Assembly: GCA_022432975.1 (NCBI GenBank)
Contig: CM039502.1
Location: 18,299,453 to 18,363,452 of the forward strand
Origin: Begonia masoniana
Lineage: Eukaryota > Streptophyta > Magnoliopsida > Cucurbitales > Begoniaceae
Length of the DNA stretch: 64,000 bases
Direction: 5' to 3'
Positions 11,848-21,490 of this stretch are shown piece by piece. How positions within the stretch are numbered: position 1 is the stretch's first letter; each line of letters opens with the position of its first letter. The notes under the pieces were generated by a model that saw nothing but the letters and a program-made list of their open reading frames with translations, made no database searches and was not told the DNA's origin. Both the position numbers and the translations under genes were made by a program.

Positions 11848-12053
11848 TCAGGGGCAATTAGGGTTTTTACCAGGGCCACCATAGAAGAGCCCCAGCCATC
11901 GCTCTTACCCGTCCGAACATCGTAGCAATTCGGTTGCTCGGTGAAAGTGCCGATATCTCGAGGAATTCTCAGATTATTAGAGCCATCAACATACTGAATG
12001 TTTCTGAAATAACCAGCTTTGCCAAATCCTTCTTCTCTGTTCTTCCATTCCAG
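11848..12053 (-). pseudogene. Last exon of a neprosin-domain (DUF239) gene, frameshifted
   Basis: Read from a splice acceptor (gttag|ctgg) at 12053, the exon encodes the typical neprosin C-terminus: EEGFGKAGYFRNIQYVD, IGTFTEQPNCYDV and finally GGPGKNPNCP before TGA. Neprosin proteins are secreted glutamic proteases or related plant proteins. Compared with copy B (57463-57675) this copy lacks 7 bp near 11890, which puts the final GGPG segment out of frame. Upstream exons are not recognisable nearby, so it is a fragment. Confidence 0.78.
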
Positions 12054-12327
12054 CTAACAATCAGGAAGTTTGTCATCAGCTTTCCTCTTCTCAAGGGTAT
12101 GAAGAAAACATTTGAGGAAAGAATTTAAAATGTAGAGAGAGAAAGAGAGGAGAGAGAGATAAGGGGAGGCATGTGAAGAGAAGGCCATATTTAGGAAAAA
12201 GAGTAGGGAAATGAGAGTTTGGGATCTGGACCACTTGCCATGGAAAGTAGAGGCACTTTTCCTTCACGTACTCTCCCTCCCTCCCTCCAATCTTATCGTT
12301 TCTACCTCGTTAAAATATTTGTTTACT

Positions 12328-13038
12328 GGGTAAAATGTAATTTGGCCCCTACAACTAGGTGAAATGGACAATTTACACCGTAAACTTGGGTAAAGTGCAA
12401 TTTGACTCCTACAACTAGGTGAAATGAACAATTTACACCGTAAACTTGAATAATAGGTAAGAACAACTTTATTGTATTGATAATGGACAATATGGCCCCT
12501 ACCGTCATATTTTCCATCAAAAAGTAATATTTTTTCACTTGTTCATTTTTTTTCCCGAAATGCCCTCACTAGACCGAACCGAACCGGACCGGTTCAACTA
12601 ATTGCAATTTGGTTTTTTTTTTAATTCTATTCATCTGTCTTCTCTTTTTCCGAGAAATATGATTTAAAAAAAATAAATAAATAATAGTGGAATTAGCTGA
12701 ACTGGTCTGGTTTGGTTCGGTCCAGTGAGGGGTATTTCGAAAAAAAAAAATGAATAAGTGAAAAAATGTTATTTTTTTATAAAAAATATGACGGTATGGG
12801 CAATATTGCCCATTATCAATACATTAAGGTTGTTCTTGCCTATTATTCAAGTTTACAGTGTAAATTGCTCATTTCACCTAGTTGTAGGGGCCAAATTGTA
12901 CTTTACCCAAGTTTACGGTGTAAATTGCCCATTTCACCTAGTTGTAGGGGTCAAATTGTACTTTACTGCACTTTACCCAAGTTTACGGTGTAAATTGCTC
13001 ATTTCACCTAGTTGTAGGGGCCAAATTTTACTTTACCC
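12328..13038. mobile_element. Mutator-like foldback element with 9-bp target duplication
   Basis: The element starts gggtaaaatgtaattt and ends with the inverse (aaattttactttaccc), flanked by the 9-bp repeat ttgtttact (12319-12327 and 13039-13047). Nine-base duplications are typical of Mutator-like elements. Its long inverted ends are built of a ~60-bp unit repeated twice on the left and three times on the right. It has no transposase. The related site at 26806 has one uninterrupted ttgtttact, and copy B lacks the element. Confidence 0.88.
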
Positions 13039-13187
13039 TTGTTTACTTGTCAAGTAATGATTGATGCAATTAAAATATAATTAATATAGTAATTATAAAT
13101 AATTAATTTATTAAACAATTTGATAAGTTAATAAATATATTAAAAAAATATAATAAAAAGTTAAACGTATCATTAATTTTTAACTAA
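13039..13187. repeat. AT-rich dispersed repeat hosting the Mutator-like element
   Basis: The sequence from ttgtttacttg to gtatcattaattttta also occurs at about 26796-26942. It is absent at the corresponding point of copy B, where cattaaaa joins cttgaatattt directly. Its left few bases lie before 12319. It may be a small AT-rich element; ends are not defined. Confidence 0.55.
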
Positions 13188-13199
13188 TTGAATATTTAA

Positions 13200-13690
13200 A
13201 ACTTGGAAAGTGAGTAGTTTGGACGACCACACTGACCTGCCAAACCCAGTCCAGTTCCGTCACCCTAGTCTTGCCACTCAGCCCAACAAGACAACCAAGG
13301 CCATACCAGCCCAGCCTAGTTTACTTCAACCCGGCCCGACTTAGCACATCCACACTAACCCAGCCCAGTTCCACCAAGCCCTGCCCATCTAGCAACCCGA
13401 CCCAGCCTTGTTCTATAAGCCCACACCGACCCAGCCCAACTTTGTCAAGTCCAGGCCATCCCAGTTCATCCTGCCAGGTTTGAACCCAGCATACCTGGAC
13501 CAAACCCAGCACGCCAGTACCAAATCCAGCACAGCCTAAGCCGACCGAACTTAGCCAGAACCTGGCCCAGACCAATCTAGTCAGAACCAGACCAATTCAA
13601 GATCCCCAAATGCAGTCCATTCCAGTACCAACCCATCGACCTAGCTCGGCTCTTTCCACCGTCTTTGAGCCCACCTCTTACATGGACAAA
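13200..13690. repeat. Degenerate C-rich AGCCCA satellite block
   Basis: Dense, irregular copies of words such as cagcccag and aagcccatc. Open frames here are low-complexity artefacts. The matching block in copy B is 58050-58500. The opposite strand bias appears at 14750-15055. Confidence 0.75.
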
Positions 13691-13984
13691 GTCCAAGTCC
13701 ACAATCATTAAGGTATCATAAAAATCATCTCTCCTTGAAATTAATGGGATGAGTCATGAGAGAGAGAAATAAAAGGCATAAAAATAAATATCCTCTTCAT
13801 ATATTCCAATAAAGTGTGATATAAATGTGTGTGGTTCTATAAATTAAATTGTACATCAACGGTAGGTACCCTGCAAAATTACAGATAACCAACTGATGGG
13901 AAAAACTCAGAAGTAACTTCTGTAGCAAATTGAGATCATATTATCAAAGGAAAGTTTGCATTTCTCTTCAAAATTTGTACAAGA

Positions 13985-14420
13985 ATCACGCATACATATT
14001 CACAAAACGTAAAACTTCGTAGCTGCCAACGTTACTGGAACTGACACTGAGAAAAATACCAAGCACGATCTCGAGTTTATGTGTTTTTCGTGTCATCTAG
14101 CAAGTGTGTACTTCTACCGCAGGATATGAGCCCAAAATCTGCTCGACTGCAAATAATCGAACGAGAGAATAAGATTGTGGGGACTATGCAGTTCGTAATA
14201 TTCGTATCGAAGAAAAAAATAGATCATAAATCGAAGTTCAAACTTTGTGAAAGTCGAAATAGGTGAATTTGCTATCGTAGGGTGAGATGTTGTTGAAATA
14301 CTGAACTGAGATAAATCCGTTGCTACCACGTTCAGGCCCTGGAGAAGCACTACTTCTTGAGCTTAGTCCTGGAAGATCAGTTGTAAATTTTTTGATTTTG
14401 GACCGTTTTGATCTGTTTGG
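13985..14420. other. Conserved non-repetitive stretch, possible decayed gene
   Basis: Unlike its satellite neighbours this stretch has balanced composition and is well kept in copy B (60030-60440). On the minus strand a short frame (about 14225-14370) reads SSRSSASPGPERGSNG and SPYDSKFTYFDFHK before a possible GT donor. I do not recognise the protein; a decayed gene exon is possible, and chance is not excluded. Confidence 0.3.
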
Positions 14421-14492
14421 TTTGCCCTTATTTTTCTGTAATTTTAAAAATTAAATTAATAAATATATAAATAGAACAAGAGGGTCTATCCT

Positions 14493-14642
14493 GCCACCTA
14501 AACTTGGAACGTTTCCATGATGGAAACCAAAAAGAAAAAGGTGTTAAAATTTCCAAAAACTAATTATGCCACCTAAACTTGGAACGTTTCCATGATGGAA
14601 ACCAAAAAGAAAAAGGTGTTAAAATTTCCAAAAACTAATTAT
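14493..14642. repeat. 75-bp tandem duplication
   Basis: Two adjacent copies of a 75-bp unit starting gccacctaaacttgg. Copy B has one copy at about 60538-60612, so this is a recent local duplication in copy A. Confidence 0.9.
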
Positions 14643-14749
14643 TTCTGAACTCGAAAAATAATTATTTCAATTTTGTACAAAAGTGATTCATTAGCTGTTA
14701 AAAAGCAAAGAAATATTATAATGAAAGCAAAAGAAGCCAATAATTGGAC

Positions 14750-15440
14750 CAGCCTTGGCTAAGGTGTGTTGGGGTGGCTACCATGGAATAGGCTGAGTTG
14801 CTAGGCTGTGATAGGAGATCGGCTAATCTGTTTCAGTTCAACGCGGGCTGGGAACGTTAGGCTGATCTAAGGTGGCTGGTATGGACTGGTTCTACTGGGC
14901 TGGGTGGGGATAAGGGCTATTGGAATGGGCTAGTTTCGTGGGCTGATTCAGGTCCATGCGGTGTCCAGACCGGGCTGAGAGGTGTTGGAATAAGGGGGGT
15001 TAGGATGGAATGGGTTAAGCTTATGGACTGGGTTATGGTTCTAATGGGCTGATAAGCACACATGAACATTACCCAGTCTACCCAAGCCAGCTCATTCCAT
15101 CAGCCCAGGCCATCCCATCCGAACTTAGTCCAGTATGTTTACGCCATACGAACAAAGCTCAGCCCTGCATTTACAGCACAACTAAGCCCATACAATTACA
15201 AAAAGCCCACTTCCTAACAAGCCCATTTAAGCCCAATAGAAATTCCAGCCCAGCCCAGTTATCCAACCCAAATGAGCAAAGGGTAGCACACTTACCCCTG
15301 CCCCAGCATGTCCAGCCCAACATAGCCCACTCAATCAAAACCAGCCCATCCCAGCAATGTCCAAGCCCACCAAGCCAATCCAACACTAGCACACGTGCCG
15401 ACAAAGCCCATTCAAGTCCACTGTAACTCCATCTTACTCA
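14750..15440. repeat. Satellite blocks of opposite strand bias
   Basis: 14750-15055 is G-rich (gggctgggtgggg, ggctgatt), while 15060-15440 is C-rich (cagcccagcccag). The switch from one strand bias to the other occurs at about 15055. Copy B repeats the pattern at 60960-61265 and 61275-62210; copy A lacks about 217 bp of the C-rich part near 15118. Confidence 0.75.
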
Positions 15441-15472
15441 GGCCTAGCCCAAGACGAAAAATACCACGCCCA

Positions 15473-16020
15473 TGTCACGGGTCAAACTTTGCTCCCAAAA
15501 ATTTTCCACCCTGTGAGGGCATAACATAAATGAGAGCACTAACATAAATGAGAGCACTAACATAAATGAGAGCACTAACATAAATGAGAGCACTAACATA
15601 AATGAGAGCACTAACATAAATGAGAGCACTAACATAAATGAGAGCACTAACATAAATGAGAGCACTAACATAAATGAGAGCACTAACATAAATGAGAGCA
15701 CTAACATAAATGAGAGCACTAACATAAATGAGAGCACTAACATAAATGAGAGCACTAACATAAATGAGAGCACTAACATAAATGAGAGCACTAACATAAA
15801 TGAGAGCACTAACATAAATGAGAGCACTAACATAAATGAGAGCACTAACATAAATGAGAGCACTAACATAAATGAGAGCACTAACATAAATGAGAGCACT
15901 AACATAAATGAGAGCACTAACATAAATGAGAGCACTAACATAAATGAGAGCACTAACATAAATGAGAGCACTAACATAAATGAGAGCACTAACATAAATG
16001 AGAGCACTAACATAAATGAG
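15473..16020. repeat. 18-bp tandem array attached to an LTR start
   Basis: 15473-15521 repeats the left end of the solo LTR at 16384 (tgtcacgggtcaaac). It then runs into about 27.7 near-perfect copies of the 18-bp unit aacataaatgagagcact (15523-16020). The true solo LTR holds only about five degenerate copies (16710-16805). The 194-codon frame here is the array translated (LSFMLV repeats) and not a gene. Confidence 0.9.
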
Positions 16021-16024
16021 AAGC

Positions 16025-16383
16025 TCACTCTAACTTAGTCCAGTATGTTTCGCCACGACCAAAAGCTCAGCCCTGCATTTACAGCACAAACTAAGCCCAT
16101 ACAATTACAAAAGCCCACTTCCTAACAAGCCCATTTAAGCCCAATAGAAATTCCAGCCCAGCCCAGTTATCCAACCCAATGAGCAAAGGGTAGCACACTT
16201 ACCCCTGCCCCAGCATGTCCAGCCCAACATAGCCCACTCAATCAAAACCAGCCCATCCCCAGCAATGTCCAGCCCAACCAAGCCAATCCAACACTAGCAC
16301 ACGTGCCGACAAAGCCCATTCAAGTCCACTGTAACTCCATCTTACTCAGGCCTAGCCCAAGACTAGAAAAATACCAGGCCCAG
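16025..16383. repeat. Repeat of host sequence 15118-15472
   Basis: The host segment upstream of the array is present a second time after it, from taacttagtccagtatg to aataccaggcccag. The second copy differs by scattered one-base indels in homopolymers. Copy B has the segment once (61546-61895), so this is a local duplication or an assembly loop around the array. Confidence 0.85.
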
Positions 16384-17308
16384 TGTCACGGGTCAAACTT
16401 TGCTCCCAAAATTTTCCACCCTGTGATGGCAACCAAGCACTCGCACTTAGCTCAGCCAACTCACTACAAATGAATGGATCAAGATCGAATGAAAACACGC
16501 GAGATGAAAGAGAATAAAATAACACCACAAGTACGGGAAACTCGATCCCAACCCTTCTTGTATTCCAAATACGAGAACTAGGCACAAAAATTTCCACGGC
16601 TCACCACAATGCTCAAGACACTCTCCCACTCGAGGTTGGTGTCTTGGCTTGGTTGCTCATGGCCCTATTTATACACAAATGGTACATGAATGCTCATAAG
16701 TGCAAGCACTAGTATGAATGAGAGCACTAGCATAAATGAGAGCACTAACATAAATGAGAGCACTAACATGAATGATAGCACTAACTTAAATGAAGCACTA
16801 ACATAAATGACCTTTTGCTTTCCCGCGTGGGCCTGCCCCATCGGCCCAGCGCTCGACCCAGCGCCATATGCGCCTGGGCCAGCGCCTAGATTTGGATTGC
16901 CCCACTCCAAGTGATCCAGCCCGCGTGCTTCGAGTGCCCACCAACACTTTAGAATATTTTAGCACGCCTAAGGAGGATGCCTCGCCCCTCCTTCCTTGGG
17001 CCCTTGGCCCGTGTCTTTATGCACCATGGTTGACTTGACATTGCCACACACGACTTTGTTGATCTTGTCGCACCACCTTGCCCCACGTCTAGGACTCGTG
17101 GTGTGGCCAACTTGCCTTGGGCGCCCCATATCGCCCTGTTTGCCTTGCCTTGCAACCATTAGCTTGATATCTCGCCCAAGCTCTTAGCACGGCTCCTCAT
17201 CCATGCCGATCACTACACTCGCATAGTGACTTGTTTTACCTCGGTCAAATAAGCTATCTTGAATCATTAACACGGCGCTCCCGCCTCCGGTAATTTAGGG
17301 GTGTGACA
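16384..17308 (-). mobile_element. Solo LTR, about 0.9 kb, 5-bp target duplication
   Basis: Runs from tgtcacgggtc to ggggtgtgaca and is flanked by cccag at 16379-16383 and 17309-17313. On the minus strand it starts TGTCACACCCCTAAATTACC, a common plant LTR start. Copy B has the empty site (aagcccagtatctcc near 61890). No internal region is present, so it is a solo LTR left by recombination between two LTRs. It carries about five degenerate units of the 18-bp array. Confidence 0.88.
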
Positions 17309-17581
17309 CCCAGTATCTCCAGTCCGCTCCATCCAACTTGATCCAATACAAAAAGCCCATCCCATTCCAAAACAATCGGATCCCTAGCCCACTCCAGCCC
17401 ACAATATACAGCTAACCAATCCCACGATCCCAGCCTAGCCTACCCAAAATGATCCTCGCCCAATCCAGCCAACTTGATGCTAGCCCAGCTGACCCAAATC
17501 CAGACCAACAAATGTCACTTGATCATAGCCCAACTCAGTCTAACTCGATCGTAGCCCAGCATATCCAGAAGAACGAAGCCT
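17309..17581. repeat. C-rich satellite block
   Basis: Irregular agcccac/cagccca words between the two solo LTRs, matched in copy B at about 61891-62166. No gene is seen. Confidence 0.7.
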
Positions 17582-18867
17582 GGCCCTGTAACACCCGAGA
17601 ATTTCCTGTAACGCACATACGTCTTAGGGTAGGCGGTTAGGATCGTTTAATGATAGGTGTTGAGAAATGGATTTGGGATTAAGGCAAGCAAAAGGAGAAA
17701 ATGATGTTTGACTATTCTAACCACTAAGTGGAAAAGTCAAAAGGTGTTTTGTTTTTCAACCAATAGAAATGTATCATTTAATGAAATAAATGGAAGAAAT
17801 AGGTGAAATAAAAAGGCCTTCACGTTGGAAGAAGAAGAAGAGAATAGTGTGGGTTGTTTTGCAAATTTTATAACTTTGGTGGGGGGGAAACAAAAAGTGG
17901 AAGAAAACTTTAGGTTAAAAGTCGATTTCTCTCATTTTTCCCCTTCATCTCCATCGATGCCCTCTTTCCTCCATTGATGTACTTCTCTTCTTCCTCTCTT
18001 CAATTTTCTCAAGGCATTTTAAGGTAAAACTTTATGGGTTTTGGTTTTTGTAACTTTGGATGAAGATTAGGAGTGTTTTTAGGGTGTTTAGTGAGAGATT
18101 GCATAGGGTTAGGAAACCCTAGAATGTGAAGTGCGAAAATTAGGTTTAAATGTTAGATTTCTTCCCTAGTTTGATGTTTTGATTGTTGAATGACTTAGTT
18201 TAGGTAGATTTGAGGGTTAGATTAAAGATTGGTGAAGTGTTCCACAAAAATGGTTGAAGAACACCTATATACTCGATTCTGTTTGCTGGATTTTCGAGTA
18301 GGCCAATTACTTTGTTTGGTTACTTTGAGTGATTCAATGGATAGTAGACATGTAGAGGTTTCCGAGTTGGGGTGGCACGTCGAAATCCGTTGAAAAACGA
18401 GAAAGTTATGGCCGTTTGAACGTTGGACGGTAAAACTTGTATAAAAATCGGGTTTAAGTGTTTAAGTGTGAGAGTGTTTGAGTGTTGGTTCGTTTTGGGT
18501 TAAAAAGTTAGGGTTAGTTTAAGCTAGTTGAATTTTTAGAATTTCTTAGTTTGTTACTAAGTAACTTTTCCTTAATGGTTAGGTAATTGACGTGTACTTT
18601 GGTTGGACGAAGTGACAGCACGTTTTTGAAGCAGCGAGGTAAGTAGTGGAGTGCGTGTTTGTTGCCTTCGGGCCTACACCATAGAACGGTAGGGATTGTT
18701 TGATTGTAGCTATGTTTTGCTTTGTGTCATGCATCGTGTGTCACGCATCATGGTTTTCTAAACTACGAAATTACGTGTTTTGCATCCTTGAGCGGTAAGA
18801 ATGAAATGAAAGATAAGAAAAGATTTGCAACGTGGTCGTGAGTATGAATTTCTCGACCTATTCGTGC

Positions 18868-19105
18868 TTGAAGTGCACAATAGGGTTTGTGCTTGAAGTG
18901 CACTCGTGCTTGAAGTGCACGATGAAGATTCTACGATCGATTGGGGGATTCTAATGTACGTAATGAGTCGTGAGTATGAATTTCTCGACCTCAACCTGTT
19001 CGTGCTTGAAGCGCACAATGAGGTTGGTGCTTGAAGTGCACCCGTGCTTGAAGTGCACAATGAGGTTCGTGCTTGAAGTGCACTCGTGCTTGAAGTGCAC
19101 GATGA
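18868..19105. repeat. Repeated quasi-palindrome GTGCTTGAAGTGCAC
   Basis: Eight near-copies, each with GTGC and GCAC arms. A single relative, gtgcctgaagtgcac, occurs in the LTR at about 32156, and an inverse-oriented relative near 51119 in the solo LTR 49445-52002, so the motif is a shared LTR feature amplified here. Confidence 0.75.
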
Positions 19106-20032
19106 GGATTCTACGATCGATTGGAGGAGATTCGGTTGGCCGTCTTGGACTGTGTTGGGACGTGTGCCTCCGGTCTAGCTCCGTGGGTCAAGGCGTGGCC
19201 GTCCTGGACTGTGTGGGGGCGTGTGCCTACTTGATTCACCTGGAAGTGAAAGATAAAATGCAATTGAAACGAAAAGAAAACAACAGAGTGTGCAGAGACT
19301 GCATGTTAGGGTTGAGTCAAACATTTAGTGTGTGTTGTGCATTATTTCCCTACTTGCTAAGCGTTAGGCTTACCTTTTGTGTGTTCTGTGGTGTAGGTGA
19401 AGATTTGTATACAGGTGAGGTAGACGAGACTACCGAGGATTAGGCTGCAGTCGGAGGAGTACGGAGTCCGCCGGTGCAGGCTATTGTCGGGGCGTTTTGA
19501 CCACTGGATGTCTCGAGTAGTGGGAGGTGAATGTTTGACATGGATAGTTTAATTTGTAAGTATTTTGGTATGGATTGTTGGTGTGTGGAAATGTTGTTTT
19601 GTGGAAGTTAGGAAACTTTATTAAGTTGTGGTAAATTGGGTTTGTAAATATTTTCGTATGTATGTTACCGGGTTTACGAGTTGACGTGGAGATGGATAGT
19701 GAGTATAAAGTATAGTTGTTTGTGATGGAAGCTGTGTGTTTTCCGGGATTTATTTCAGGTTTTGGGTATTTAAAGTTTTAGGCGTTATATTGCCCGTTTT
19801 GATTTTAAAGTAACTAACGTCAGGTTATGTTTGTGATTTTTGTATTTATTTGTTTTAAGTCAGTTTTCCGAGATTTTTACGGGACTCGAAGATTTAGGTG
19901 TCGGGAAGGTATGTTTAAATTTTCAGAATTTTTGGAGGTGTCGGGAGTGGAGAAAAGTGTAGAAATGTGAAGGAAAGTCGAGAGAGTCGGAAAGAGGGGT
20001 ATTTTTGGTCATTTTGGGGCCGAAAACCCGAG

Positions 20033-20143
20033 GGGGTGGCGATTATTCGCCACCCAAACGCCACCAATCGCCTCGGGGGTGTTTTTGGGCGAAGATGGCA
20101 GAGAGGGTGGCGATTATTCGCCACCCGGAGGCGAGTAATCGCC
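20033..20143. repeat. GCGA-N4-TCGC hairpin cluster in solo LTR
   Basis: Units at 20039-20050 (TTAT), 20110-20121 (TTAT) and 20131-20142 (GTAA); the first two lie in ggtggcga...tcgccacc stems. The cluster sits about 430-540 bp before the LTR 3' end, as in the other two families. Confidence 0.85.
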
Positions 20144-20619
20144 AAGGCACGCGTGAAGCGCGCGGGAAAAGGGAGCTGGGGCGCGCTGGCGTGCCCCAGC
20201 GCGCACACGCGCTCACGCGTGCGGCGAGTGCCGCGCGCATAGCGCGCGCGCAGCCCACGCGTAGCGCGCACGCAGCGCGCAGCCTGGGCGCGCCTGGCGC
20301 CCAGCGCCCCTCCTTGCAAAATTTTGATTTTTTTTTCGTTTTTCGCCTGATTTCCACTATGTTTTGAACCGAAATTTTTCCAACGTATCTTAACGTATTT
20401 TAGACACGTGTTCCAAGAAAATTTGAGGGTTCGAAAAACCCGAACATCGAGCCGGGAATTTTACAAAACCGAGCCGAATATTTTATTTAAATTACTTTTA
20501 AACGTCGTTTAAACACGAGATTTGTTTGCAAAGTGACGCACCGGGCCCGGGGCGGGTTCGGGGCGTTACAGGCCCAATGCTAGCAAAACCCAGCCCAGAA
20601 AAGCCCATTAAATACCAAC

Positions 20620-21490
20620 CCATCCCTCTCTATTGTGTGGGAAGTGGAGGGATGCGCTGGTATTGAGTGGGAAGGGGTGAGCTTAGCTGGTCTAGGATCA
20701 AGTGGGCTTCGCTGGGATCGAGTGTAAATGTGTTCTTGAGAAGGGTGGGTTAGGCTGGTCTGGGCTGGTATAAGATCAGGAGCGAGTTGGCCAAGCAAGG
20801 ATAGAAGGATGGCTGGGGGATGCAAGTGGGCTGAGCTGAGATAGGAGTTGGCTAGGCTGCGGTAGGAGCCAGTGGGCTAAGCTAGGATAGAAAGGAATGG
20901 CTGGGCGGAAGGAGTGGGGTTTTCTGGAGTGGGGAATGGCTGGTCCATAATGGGAAATCGAAATGCTATGCTTGGCTAGGATAAAAAGACCTGGGATAGA
21001 GTAGTAGTGCGCTGGGCTACGATAGAGGGATGGGCTGGGCTAGAAGCGATTGAGGTGGGCTTGGCTTGGAGCGAGTAGAGATCCGTTCTTGAGAGGGCTG
21101 GGTTAGTCTGCTTGATATGCTGGGCTGGGCTTTCATAGAGACGGATGGGATGGGCTAGGAGCGAGTGGGCTCGGCTAAGCTAAGACGGAGTGGGCTAGGC
21201 TGGGAGAGAGTGTCTGGGCTAGGCTAGGAAAGAGAAAGAGAGGGATGGCTAGGCTAGGAGCTAGTGGGATATGCTGGGCTAGGAGCGAGTGGCTGGGCTA
21301 GCTAGGAGAGAGTTGGCTGAGCGAAAAGAGTGGGCTAGGAGCGAGTGAGCTAAGGCTAGTAAGGAGTGTGCTTGTCTGGGGTGGGCTAGGAGCGAGTGGG
21401 CTGGGCATTGCTATGAGCGACGTCTTGCGAGCGAGTTACTGGGATAGTGTGATGGGCTGGGCTGAGCTAGGAAAGAGTTATCTGGGAAGA
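20620..21490. repeat. G-rich satellite block
   Basis: Dense irregular words such as gggctaggctggga and ggagcgagtgggct. This is the same satellite as the C-rich blocks read on the other strand. Copy B matches at 62220-63110. Frames here are low-complexity artefacts. Confidence 0.75.

Larger units (their letters stand above)
17587..20570 (+). mobile_element. Solo LTR, about 3.0 kb, 5-bp target duplication
   Basis: Starts tgtaacacccgag and ends ggggcgttaca, flanked by ggccc at 17582-17586 and 20571-20575. Copy B shows the empty site (cctggcccaatgctag near 62162). The LTR start matches the gypsy families in the window. Inside are eight copies of a 15-bp quasi-palindrome gtgcttgaagtgcac (18868-19105), a hairpin cluster (20033-20143) and a very GC-rich stretch with many gcgc words (20150-20310). 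No internal coding region is present. Confidence 0.92.

Noticed and set aside
11934..12128. Plus-strand 64-codon frame kept in both duplication copies
   Set aside because: The opposite strand carries the neprosin exon; the plus frame is its shadow.
13271..13575. Proline/serine-rich and tryptophan/glycine-rich frames in satellite blocks
   Set aside because: Low-complexity translation of AGCCCA-type satellite on either strand.
15523..16020. CRISPR-like array
   Set aside because: Units are contiguous with no spacers, and the DNA is from a plant.
15444..16028. 194-codon frame of LSFMLV repeats, like a membrane protein
   Set aside because: It is the 18-bp array read on the minus strand; it has no start context or conserved flanks.
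20150..20310. GC-rich stretch as a CpG-island promoter
   Set aside because: It lies inside a solo LTR and is built of gcgc words following the hairpin cluster; there is no gene downstream.
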